Source: Rallus limicola
Lineage: Eukaryota; Chordata; Aves; Gruiformes; Rallidae
Length of the DNA stretch: 64,000 nucleotides
Direction of reading: 5' to 3'
Assembly (NCBI GenBank): GCA_022605955.1
Contig: JAKCOZ010000007.1
Span: forward strand, 11,971,501-12,035,500
The position numbers were made by a program, and so were the translations under genes. The notes under the pieces are model-generated. The model worked only from the letters and a program-made list of their open reading frames with translations, ran no database searches and was not told where the DNA came from. Positions within the stretch are counted from its first letter, which is position 1. The number at the start of each line of letters is the position of its first letter. Shown here piece by piece: positions 51,004 through 60,500 of this stretch.

Positions 51004-51587
51004 TGTCCTGGTTTCAGCCAAGATAGGGTTAATTTTCTTTCTAGCAGCTGGTATAGTGCTGTGCTTTGGATTTAGTATGAGAATCTTGTTGAGAGCCCAC
51101 TATTGTGCTCAGTTGTTGCTAGGTAGTTGTAGTGTCTACACTAAATCAGGGACTCAGCTTCCCACTGCCTGACAGGTGCATGAGGACCTGGGAGGGCACA
51201 GCTAGAACAGCTCACCTACACTGGCTGAAAGCATATTCTCTACCATATAGCATCATGCTCCAGATATAACTGGGGAAGCAAGCCAGGAGGTGGGATTGCT
51301 GCTCAGAAGCAGACTGGGCATTGGGTTTATTTCTGCATGTAGTGAGCAATTGTATTTGTTTATCATTTGTTTAATTAGTATAATAATAATGATAATGAGA
51401 ATAATGACGATGATGATAATAAGGATAACAACAAGAACATTCTCCTCTTCTTCTTTTATTCTATTAAACTGCCTTTGTCTCATCACACAAGTTTTTTTCC
51501 CATTCTCTTCCCCTTCAGGTGTCAGGAAGGAAGGGTGGATGAGTGGCTGCATGGTACTTAGTAACTGCCTGGGGCTAAGCCTCAGCA
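51004..51587 (+). mobile_element. solo LTR, ERV-L type (diverged)
   Basis: It begins TGTCCTGGTTTCAGCCA followed by 'agatagggttaatttt', matching the start of the intact provirus LTR, and continues through 'catcatgctccagatataac' (the CRE/TATA region), 'ctattaaactgcctttgtc' and a pyrimidine-rich U5 to a degenerate end near 'ctcagca'. Between the promoter and U5 it carries an imperfect ATR trinucleotide expansion (51376-51430). No clean target duplication was found. Two overlapping frames of 111 and 121 codons arise from the trinucleotide tract. Confidence 0.82.
51376..51430. repeat. imperfect trinucleotide repeat (AAT/GAT)
   Basis: A run of 'ataataatgataatgagaat' type units inside the solo LTR, absent from the equivalent position of the other LTRs here. 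Confidence 0.75.
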
Positions 51588-52049
51588 CTGCCTTATATAG
51601 AGAACCTGCCGATTGCATTATTTAATTTCATGCTTGAGAAAAAATTGTTGCAAATTCCTTCTGAATTTCCTCACTTAAGTTAGTCCTCTCACTGTCTTTT
51701 GTTACAGCTACAGAACGACTCTATTGCCCAACATTTATTTTATTTTAGTATCTTCATGTTATGCAAATGTCTGTGTTCATATGTGTGCATACCAGTTTTG
51801 TGAGTCTGAATTTGCTCTCAGGATTTTAGTCACTGTACTCTAGGAGAAAAAAGGGACAGCTTTTTTGTCCATTGTTTTGGAAAGGCATAGACTTTCCAGC
51901 TTTACTATAGTGCCATGATTGTTATCATCAATACAGATCATAAACAGTGCTTTGCTACTGCTTTATTTGGTGCTGGTGTTTACAAAGTTTGCCACCCTTT
52001 TAACTTCAATCCATTCTCTAGTTTGAATTCCTCCATTACGTGCAGATAA
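51588..52049. other. single-copy DNA, no gene seen
   Basis: Nothing recognised between the solo LTR and a short CR1 end. Confidence 0.45.
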
Positions 52050-52152
52050 GGTGTTCAGGGACATGGCTTAGTGCTGTATTTAGAAGTGCTAAGCTAACAG
52101 CTGGACTTGATCTTAAAGGTCTTTTCCAACCTAAAGGATTCTGTGATTCTAT
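52050..52152 (+). repeat. CR1 LINE 3' end (short)
   Basis: The last 100 bases or so of a CR1: 'ctggacttgatcttaaaggt', 'cttttccaacctaaaggatt', then the tail ATTCTGTGATTCT. Confidence 0.9.
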
Positions 52153-53932
52153 TGTGCCCTTCTTTTGGAATTTGAAATAGCCGTATTTAACCTGTAAAGT
52201 ACTGCTGTATGGTGGATAATACAGGTGTAGTGTTTAAACAAGCATGTAGTTTTGGGGTTTATTTTTTCTTCCTTGCTGCTGGCTCTAAAATCTATCAAGT
52301 ATTACCTTAAACCTCTCAAGTGTTTATGATACCAGAGTCGAAATTCTCCTGCATACTTTTGTGACTGACTGAACTCTGCTTCCCTGCCTTCCTATCTGCC
52401 CAGTGATTCATGGCATACCATCATCAATATTTCCAGTATCTCCCGGTGAGCCTTGTTGCTTGCCTCTTGCATTTCTTCTGCATCGATTAGAATGTTTCTT
52501 TCCCTAATTTTCTGCATTGATGAGCTGCCCATTTCTGCCTCACTAGCGCACAAAAAGAAAGCAAATCCAAAAACAACCCAAGTGGCTGTACCTTTAGTCC
52601 TATGTAAGATAAACTATTTGCTTCAAAAAGAAAACAAAAAAAGAGAGGGTTATTTGAACAGATTTTACTACACTGAAATACTGACTGAATTATTAGTGTG
52701 CTTGAATGTCTTGATACAAACATGGAAACTACCTCTTATGGCCCTGCTATACCTTTTCACATCTTTGCAACTACTGTCACATACAGTGTGAAGTACTTGC
52801 AAAAATTGCTGATGCAAATGACTTAATTCCTCTTAGGGAAATTGTTGTGGGTTTTTTCCCAATGTTTTGTATCTTGTGAAGTATAAATGAATGAACTGGA
52901 AAATATAGCTTGGCAATCTGATGTTTTTATATCACAGATACTTGAAAAAGTTCATATAATATTCAATAAAAATGACTTCTCATATTTTCTCACAATCATG
53001 GTGTTTATTTCCTTGTTTGTTTGGGGTTTTTTCCCCATTGGTTATGAAACATAGTTCGTGTTTTGAATTTGTGCATGTAAACCTTGAGAGCAAGGAAACA
53101 CAATTGTACATATTAAAAATAAATCAGACTTAAGTGCCATGATTTCCCCGTTAAAGCTTTCCTTACAGAGGAAGAAGTTATAGCTCCACCTTCCCCAATA
53201 TTCTAGGTTCTCTTTAGTTTGGGAAGTTTAAATGCAAAGATGTAAATTAATGAAAATGGCAGAGTGCTGCTGCTTTGCAGGGGTTATTTTAGTCATCTTT
53301 TTCAATCGGCAGTGGTATAATTTAATGGCTTAAATTTCAGTTAGGGATATAGCCTGGTAGCTAATGACTTGTGAAACTGACTTGAACAAATCTTTTGTGA
53401 TGTTCCCCATGACAACTCTTGGCTGTAACTAAGGGAAAAATTAACAAGTGCTTTGGAAAGACTTCTTTAGATTACTGACTGTAGCTGGGACTGGAATTTG
53501 GTGGAGTTTACAGCTCTTTGCCTTCTTACTGACTGCTGGTCAAAAGACTGGCTTGGAGGTAAGTAGGCTATGGGACATGGACTATGGTCCCTTTCTTTTG
53601 CCTTTGTTTTCCACTGGCAAATCAGTACCTAAAGATGTGTGGCTTCTGTTCTAGCTCTTCACTTGTGGGGAGGGATAGCACCAACATGGAATCCCGATGT
53701 CAGACTGATAAAACTGTCTTTGTTATGTCATCTGCTTTCCATGTTGTTTATGTTAGAAATCCTTGATTTTTCACTTGAAAGTGTTCATATTACAGTGCAA
53801 GCCCTCTTTAATTTTTCATTTGTATCTTGGTCTCAATCCATACTGAAAAAAATCACTTTTCTATAATTAAAATAGATTTTATTGGGTGCACACTTTTAAC
53901 AGCTTAGTTTATTTGTAGGCAAAATTAATAAT
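52153..53932. other. AT-rich single-copy DNA, no gene seen
   Basis: Open frames of up to 112 codons lack any recognisable feature. No repeat recognised. Confidence 0.5.
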
Positions 53933-54024
53933 GGAATCACAGAATCACAAGATCACAGAACAGTAGGGGTTGGAAAGGATGTCTTGAGATTATCTAGTCC
54001 AAACCCCCTGCTAAAGCTGATGAA
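53933..54024 (-). repeat. CR1 LINE 3' end (short)
   Basis: Inverted CR1 tail ('ggaatcacagaatcacaaga') and 3' UTR ('ggggttggaaaggatgtctt', 'tccaaaccccctgctaaagc'). About 90 bases remain. Confidence 0.9.
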
Positions 54025-54991
54025 GCTCACAATTATGTGGAATACCAAGTAGCACCTGTCTTTGAGAATAATTTTACTGGAAATGCAATTTGTCTTGAGC
54101 TCTCAGCCAACATGAAATCAAATCTTACTGGTTTGTAATGACTGTTACCACTTTAGAACATGGGTCTTATTTTTAGCTATAACTAATGTTTTGAGAAGTT
54201 ACTAGGGATACCTGTTAAAACTGTTACTATCCAGGAGGGAAAGAACCTTAGTCTGTCAAAGTATAGTTAATACAAAATATAGTCTTGCATTTGTCCGAAA
54301 TTATCATGTGAAGAGAAGAAAAATTAACAGCTGGTGATCAAAATTTCTTATATCGCTCCAATCTGGGCTGGTAAACTCATGCAGTGCATATGAAAGAGGG
54401 TGTGCTGCTTCTAAGTCAAAACTGCTGCACCAGCTCAGGTGTTTCTGGCAAGAGTGGTGCACTGAATGTCCAGGTGGAACTGGGGAATGCTTGAATGGGG
54501 GAATGAGACTGTGCCTTCTCTTTCTGTCTCAAGCTCACGTATTTCCTCAGCTAACATATATGTTTCATATATATATTTCACCCAGATCAAATACACAGCA
54601 GAGCACTTTGAGAGCCAAAGTGGTTAACTGTTTTCATTGTCATAGTTTTAGAGCAAGTTTCAGCAAAATCTATAGCAATGAAAACTAAACTCGAGCTGAT
54701 TTGCCTTGGAATGATGGAGAGGCATGTGTTGGGAGGGTGTAGCCCAGACTGAAGAAAAGCCATGTGCTTCCAATGAGAAGAAATGCCAAGGCTATGAATG
54801 GAGCTTCTGTGACTGTCTGACACTTTCAACTACTGTGTTCAAAAGCACTTTAAAGAATTTCATTGTAGGTAAAAATGAAACCACTTTAACAAATGGAAAA
54901 TAATTAATCCTTTGGAAAATGGACAACCTATGCTAGCAATGAAGCAATTTACCGTGTTAATAATTTTTATTATATTTGCCTCAATAATTAA
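54025..54991. other. AT-rich single-copy DNA, no gene seen
   Basis: The left flank of the young provirus. No gene or repeat recognised. It ends at the target duplication. Confidence 0.5.
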
Positions 54992-54996
54992 AAGAA
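54992..54996. repeat. target site duplication, left copy (AAGAA)
   Basis: Directly abuts the TG of the 5' LTR and is repeated directly after the CA of the 3' LTR. Five bases fits an ERV-L integrase. Confidence 0.92.
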
Positions 54997-55167
54997 TGTC
55001 CTGGTTTCAGTCAGGATAGAGTTAATTTCATTTGTAGCAGCGGATGGAATGCTGTGTTTGGGAGTTAAAATGAAAACAGTGCTGATAACACCCTGATGTT
55101 TTTAGTTGCAGTCAGACAGTCAATGCCAGGACAGGTGACCCAGATGGGCCAAAGAGAATATTCCATG

Positions 55168-55194
55168 CCAATTACGTCCTGCCCAGGATAAAAG
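55168..55194 (+). promoter_or_regulatory. LTR core promoter (CCAAT, CRE-like, TATA-like)
   Basis: CCAAT at 55168, TTACGTCC just after it and GATAAAAG at 55187-55194. The same arrangement, with a perfect TGACGTCA, is found in the solo LTR at 36909-36916 and the old LTR at 2711-2718, which supports the assignment. The 3' LTR carries the identical block at 61358-61384. Confidence 0.65.
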
Positions 55195-55405
55195 GGGGGC
55201 GGATGGGAGGAAGAAGGGGCGGTTCCGGGACGCGAGCAGCCGGGACGCGAGGGTCTTGGGGGACGGTCGGGTTCCGGGACGGCTCTGGGTGGTACGGCCT
55301 GAGTTGTGTGGTTCGGTGAGAAACTGCATTGTGTATCAATATTTTCATATTCTTTTGCTCTATAGTCCTGTTAGCATTGTATATATTTTATTTTTCTGTT
55401 ATCTT

Positions 55406-55411
55406 AGTAAA
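55406..55411 (+). terminator. probable polyadenylation signal (AGTAAA)
   Basis: No AATAAA occurs in the LTR. AGTAAA is a known weaker variant and lies where the R region should end. The functional copy would be the one in the 3' LTR at 61596-61601. Confidence 0.45.
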
Positions 55412-55592
55412 CTATCCTTATCCCAACCCACGGGCCTCTTAGTTTCTTGGTTTTGGAGTTATTTGCCCCTTCCTTTTCCCTTCCCTTGTTTCCCCCCTCC
55501 CCTTTTTCCCTTTTCTCCTGCTCTTTTACTTTAAGGAGCAGGCAGCTGCGTGGATCTCGGCCCAAGCCGGGGTGAAACCACGACAGTCTTTT

Positions 55593-55610
55593 TGGCGCCC
55601 AACGTGGGGC
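55593..55610 (+). other. primer binding site, tRNA-Lys(1,2) type
   Basis: TGGCGCCCAACGTGGGGC starts 7 bases after the LTR. It matches, as I recall it, the site complementary to the 3' end of tRNA-Lys(1,2) at all 18 positions. Reverse transcription of minus-strand strong-stop DNA would begin here. Mammalian ERV-L elements are named for a leucine primer, so this is a different choice. Confidence 0.85.
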
Positions 55611-55703
55611 CCGAAAGGTTGGGATAACGGTAGATCTGACCCTGACGCGATTGCAATTAAGACAAAGTTGTGATAAGAACTGTTGTTTAAGCAGTCTCCG
55701 ATC

Positions 55704-57494
55704 ATGATGCTGTGTTATTTATTCCTATGTCTCTTGTTCTTGTATTTTATGATAACAGTCTATGATACAGGAATATCGAGGATCGTGAACTTTTTCTGGT
55801 ACTTATATGAGATCTTGCTGCCCTGTCCATTCCTTGGACAGGGAGGGTTTAAAAACGGCAGCTGGTATGGTGGGAGTACTGCTTTCTTTTCCTTTGGGCT
55901 AAATACAACAACTCTGCTAGCAGTTTTTAAAAACTTCCAATATCCCTGGGATATTCAAACTAGCATTTTGTTGTTTTTAGCTTTGGTGCAGATGGTTCAG
56001 TTGTTGTCAAATATTAAGCAGAGGTTTATGAATACCACTCAAGAGTTTTCTGCGAGGCCAGATAAACATGAGTGGCAGGGCATGTGGCAGAGCATGGGCA
56101 GGTACCTAGGTACTTTCTCACTCCCAATGGCTTGGAGTTTCACTCCTGAGCAGTTACAGGACCCTGGTAAAGTTACTGCATATCTGAAAAGGAATTGCTG
56201 TAAGTTTACCAGAGAAGCACACCTTACTGCACTGTGCTGGGCCCTGGCCACTATTTACAAAACACTGCTTGATAACAGGCAGTACTGTCAGCACTGTCAG
56301 AGGGAAAGGAATGAAAACAAACCAGCAAAGACTGCAGCTGCGGCAACCCCTATGACTGGCACTGCAGCCACTGTAACTTCTGTGACTAGCACTGTGGCTA
56401 CTGCCACTAGTCCAACCAATGCTGCAGCTACTGCCACCCCTACAGCAGATACTGCTGATAAAACAAAAAACCAACCCCCGCCAGTGTCTGTTGCTCCCGT
56501 ACAAAAGAGGAAACACACAAAGAAATCAGTTCGTGTAGTGAAGGATGATGATGATGAAGCAGGGCCATCTGGAGCATGTCAGGATGGAGCAGGGCCATCT
56601 CAGGCATCTCAGGATGGAGCAGGGCCAGAGATTGTCACACGATCCCTGACCCTGAGTGAGCTGCGTGAGGTTCGAAAAGATTTCAGCCGCCGCCCAGGTG
56701 AGCACATCATCACCTGGTTGCTCCGATGCTGGGATCTAGGGGCCAGTAGTCTGGAATTAGATGGCAGGGAGGCCAAGCAGTTGGGATCCCTAGCTAGAGA
56801 AGGAGGCATTGACAAGGAAATTGGGAAAAAGCCAGAAATCCTCAGCCTCTGGAGGCGACTACTGTCAAGTGTGGAGGAAAGGTATCCCATAAAGGAATAT
56901 ATTACATGTCACTCACCCAAGTGTAACAGCATAGAGGCAGTTATCCAGTACCTGAGAGAATTAGCTGTACGGGAGATCATTTATTATGATCTGGACAATA
57001 CACAGAATCCCTCTGATCCTGATGAAGTTATATGCACCCCAGATATGTGGCGTAAGGTTGTACGAAGTGCACCAGCAGGGCACACCAATTCACTAGCATC
57101 AATAGACTGGGAGGATGCATATCCACCAACTGTAGAACAAGTGTCCTGGCGACTCCGGAAATATGAGGACAATGTTTCCCACTCTATGATCGCAGCGGTA
57201 GAGAAACTGGTCAAACGATTTGACCAACATTGGGGCAATGTTGCAGCTACTAGGAGAAAGCGTCCATCATCCCAGAAGGGAGGATACAGAAGGTACACAC
57301 CACGAGACACGGTGCGAGGGCAGCTGTGGTCTTACCTGCGTGACCATGGTGAGGACATGAGGAAGTGGCATATGCAGCCCACCTCAGCCCTCCAGGCACG
57401 AGTAGATGAGCTTCGAGGTAAAAGAATCGCACAACGCAATGTTGTCAGGAAGAAGGCTGCACCAGTGAGCAGCCAATACGATCAGCAACAATAG
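55704..57494 (+). CDS. gag: Gag polyprotein (596 aa), ERV-L-like with hydrophobic N-terminus
   Basis: The structural polyprotein. The first ATG in the open frame (55704, followed by a second ATG) was chosen as start; the frame extends a little upstream only to a non-ATG codon. Residues 1-20 are almost wholly hydrophobic (MMLCYLFLCLLFLYFMITVY), and further apolar segments lie near 27-44, 59-75 and 86-101, with an NTT sequon at 67-69. This suggests signal-peptide-like or membrane-spanning behaviour instead of a myristoylated matrix; no N-terminal Gly is present. A Thr/Ala-rich linker (about 208-252), an acidic run (KDDDDE) and two and a half 10-residue repeats (AGPSGACQDG type, nt 56559-56629) follow. 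The capsid-like part has W338-LLRCWD and 'VIQYLRELAVREI', resembling ERV-L capsids. The C-terminus is basic (TRRKRP, RGKRIAQRNVVRKK) with no CCHC zinc knuckle. It ends CAA CAA TAG, in frame with pol. Fully open, so probably recent and competent. Confidence 0.9.
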   Translation: MMLCYLFLCLLFLYFMITVYDTGISRIVNFFWYLYEILLPCPFLGQGGFKNGSWYGGSTAFFSFGLNTTTLLAVFKNFQYPWDIQTSILLFLALVQMVQLLSNIKQRFMNTTQEFSARPDKHEWQGMWQSMGRYLGTFSLPMAWSFTPEQLQDPGKVTAYLKRNCCKFTREAHLTALCWALATIYKTLLDNRQYCQHCQRERNENKPAKTAAAATPMTGTAATVTSVTSTVATATSPTNAAATATPTADTADKTKNQPPPVSVAPVQKRKHTKKSVRVVKDDDDEAGPSGACQDGAGPSQASQDGAGPEIVTRSLTLSELREVRKDFSRRPGEHIITWLLRCWDLGASSLELDGREAKQLGSLAREGGIDKEIGKKPEILSLWRRLLSSVEERYPIKEYITCHSPKCNSIEAVIQYLRELAVREIIYYDLDNTQNPSDPDEVICTPDMWRKVVRSAPAGHTNSLASIDWEDAYPPTVEQVSWRLRKYEDNVSHSMIAAVEKLVKRFDQHWGNVAATRRKRPSSQKGGYRRYTPRDTVRGQLWSYLRDHGEDMRKWHMQPTSALQARVDELRGKRIAQRNVVRKKAAPVSSQYDQQQ

Positions 57495-57569
57495 AGGGGC
57501 CCTGCCTCCAGCCAGGTGGAGGAGAGGGATAACCGTGTTTATTGGACTGTGTGGATCAGATGGCCTGGC
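57492..57569 (+). promoter_or_regulatory. candidate stop-codon read-through element between gag and pol
   Basis: The gag stop TAG (57492-57494) is the only stop between gag and pol, which share one frame. Ten bases after it begins a perfect 6-bp stem, CCTCCA (57505-57510) with TGGAGG (57517-57522), enclosing the loop GCCAGG. That loop is exactly complementary to CCTGGC at 57564-57569, so an H-type pseudoknot can be drawn. Gammaretroviruses read through a UAG using a pseudoknot starting 8 bases downstream. The frame relation is observed; the structure is drawn by hand and untested. Confidence 0.6.
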
Positions 57570-60500
57570 ATGTCAGACCCACAAGAGTACAAGGCTCTGG
57601 TGGATACTGGTGCCCAGTGTACGATAATGCCATCGAATCATGTAGGGACAAAACCTGTCAGCATTTCTGGAGTGACAGGTGGATCCCAACAATTGACTGT
57701 GTTAGAGGCTGAAGTGAGCTTAACTGGGAAGGACTGGGAGAAACACCCAATTGTGACTGGCCCAGAAGCTCCATGCATTTTAGGTATAGATTACCTCCGT
57801 AGAGGTTATTTTAAGGACCCAAAAGGGTACCGGTGGGCTTTTGGAATAGCTGCTTTGGAGACAGAAGGCACTGAGCAATTGCGTGCCTTGCCTGGACTCT
57901 CTGATGATCCTTCTGTTGTGGGGTTATTGAAGGTTGAAGAACAGCAGGTGCCAATTGCTACAACGACGGTGCACAGGAGACAATACCGTACTAACAGGGA
58001 TTCCCTGATCCCCATCCATAAGCTGATTCGTCAACTAGAGAGTCAAGGGGTGATCAGCCGAACCCGCTCACCCTTTAACAGTCCCATATGGCCAGTGCGG
58101 AAGTCCGATGGAGAGTGGAGGCTGACAGTGGATTATCGTGGCCTAAACGAAGTCACTCCAGGTATGAGTGCTGCTGTACCAGACATGCTGGAACTGCAGT
58201 ATGAATTGGAGTCAAAGGCAGCCAAGTGGTATGCCACAATTGACATTGCAAATGCTTTCTTCTCAATACCACTGGCGCCAGAGTGCAGGCCACAATTTGC
58301 TTTCACTTGGAGGGGCATCCAATACACGTGGAATCGTCTGCCCCAGGGGTGGAAACACAGCCCCACCATTTGCCATGGACTAATCCAGACCACACTGGAA
58401 AAGGGTGAAGCCCCAGAGCACCTGCAGTATATTGATGACATCATTGTATGGGGCAATACAGCAGAGGAAGTATTTGAGAAAGGAAAAAGGATAATTCAAA
58501 TCCTTTTGGAAGCTGGTTTTGCTATAAAGCAAAGTAAAGTCAAGGGGCCTACCCGAGAAATCCAGTTTTTAGGAATAAAATGGCAGGATGGGCGTCGTCA
58601 GATCCCAATGGACATTATCAATAAAATAGCAGCTATGTCTCCACCAAGCAACAAAAAGGAAACACAAGCTTTCTTAGGTGTTATAGGTTTTTGGCGAATG
58701 CATGTCCCAAACTACAGTCTCATTGTGAGCCCACTCTACCACGTAACTCGGAAGAAGAATGATTTCCAATGGGGCCCTGAGCAGCAGCAAGCCTTTGAAC
58801 AGATCAAACGCGAGATAGTCCATGCAGTAGCCCTTGGGCCTGTCCGGACAGGGACAGATGTTACAAATGTGCTTTACACTGCAGCCGGGGAGAATGGCCC
58901 TACCTGGAGTCTCTGGCAGAAAGCACAAGGGGAGACTAGAGGTCGACCACTGGGGTTTTGGAGTCGGGCCTACAAAGGATCTGAGGCCAATTATACTCCA
59001 ACAGAAAAGGAAATACTGGCCGCCTATGAAGGGGTTCGAGCCGCTTCAGAAGTGATTGGAACTGAAGCTCAACTCCTCCTGGCACCCCGACTGCCGGTGC
59101 TGGGCTGGATGTTCAAAGGGAAGGTCCCTTCTACACACCATGCCACTGATGCTACGTGGAGCAAGTGGGTTGCACTAATTACTCAGCGGGCTCGAATAGG
59201 AAACCCTAATCGCCCAGGAATCGTGGAAGTGATCACAGACTGGCCAGAAGGCAAAGATTTTGGGATGTCACCAGAGGACGAGGAGGTGACACGTGCTGAA
59301 GAAGCCCCACCTTACAACAAACTGCCAGAGAATGAGAAGCGATATGCCCTGTTCACCGATGGCTCCTGTCGCCTTGTGGGAAGGCAGCGAAGATGGAAAG
59401 CTGCTGTATGGAGTCCTACCAGACAAGTAGCAGAAGCCACTGAAGGAAAAGGTGAATCAAGCCAATTTGCTGAGGTGAAGGCCATCCAGTTGGCCTTGGA
59501 CATTGCTGAGAGAGAAAAGTGGCCAATGCTCTATCTTTATACTGACTCATGGATGGTAGCTAATGCCCTGTGGGGTTGGTTGCAACAGTGGAAAAAGAAC
59601 AACTGGCAGCGTAGAGGCAAACCCATATGGGCTGCTGACTTATGGCAAGACATTGCTGCCCGATTAGAGAGGCTTGTTGTAAAGGTACGTCATGTTGATG
59701 CCCATGTACCTAAGAGTCGAGCCATGGAGGAACATCAAAACAACCATCAGGTAGATAAGGCTGCTAGGATTGAAGTGGCTCAGGTAGATCTAGACTGGCA
59801 ACATAAAGGTGAATTATTCATAGCTCGATGGGCTCATGATTCCTCAGGTCATCAAGGGAGAGATGCAACATATAGATGGGCTCGAGATCGAGGGGTGGAC
59901 TTAACCATGGATGCTATTGCACAAGTTATCCATGAATGTGAGACGTGTGCCGCAATTAAGCAGGCGAAGCGGTTGAAGCCGCTTTGGTATGGGGGACGGT
60001 GGATGAAATATAAATATGGGGAGGCCTGGCAGATTGATTACATCACCCTCCCACAAACCCGCCATGGCAAACGCTATGTGCTTACAATGGTGGAGGCTAC
60101 CACTGGCTGGCTAGAAACATATCCTGTACCCCATGCTACTGCCCGGAATACAATCCTGGGCCTTGAAAGGCAAGTCCTATGGCGACACGGCACCCCAGAA
60201 AGAATCGAGTCAGACAACGGGACTCATTTCCGAAATGCTCTCATAGACACCTGGGCCAAAGAGCATGGCATTGAATGGGTGTACCACATTCCTTATCATG
60301 CACCAGCCTCTGGGAAAATTGAACGATATAATGGACTCTTAAAGACCACCCTGAAAGCAATGGGTGGTGGAACATTCAAACATTGGGATACAAATTTGGC
60401 AAAAGCCACGTGGTTAGTTAACTCTAGGGGTTCTACCAATCGGGCTGGCCCTGCCCAGTCAAAATTTCCACGCACTGTAGAAGGAGACAGAGTCCCAGTG

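Larger units (their letters stand above)
54997..55585 (+). repeat. 5' LTR of the young provirus
   Basis: 589 bp, TGTCCTGG at the start and CCACGACA at the end, an imperfect terminal inverted repeat (7 of 8). The order of signals is CCAAT (55168-55172), a weak CRE-like TTACGTCC (55173-55180), a TATA-like GATAAAAG (55187-55194), a GC-rich stretch with repeated GGGACGCGAG and GGGACGG units, a polyadenylation variant AGTAAA (55406-55411) and a 65-base pyrimidine tract (55464-55528). Transcription is expected to start about 25-30 bases after the TATA element and to produce the full-length RNA for gag and pol. Confidence 0.96.

Noticed and set aside
51004..51587. Target duplication around the 51-kb solo LTR
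   Set aside because: TATAT occurs on both sides, but not directly next to the LTR ends, so it was not called.
51253..51625. Overlapping 111- and 121-codon frames on opposite strands
   Set aside because: They arise from the trinucleotide tract of a solo LTR and give Ile/Met-rich low-complexity products.
55256..55534. 92-codon frame found at 55256-55534 and again at 61446-61724
   Set aside because: It is the same LTR sequence in both places and shows no coding features; it is an LTR artefact.
55683..55703. Upstream start of gag at 55683
   Set aside because: The codon there is TTG, not ATG. The first in-frame ATG is at 55704, so the eukaryotic start was placed there.
57516..57518. Independent start of pol at 57516
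   Set aside because: The codon is GTG and the frame is continuous with gag through a TAG, so read-through is the simpler expression route.
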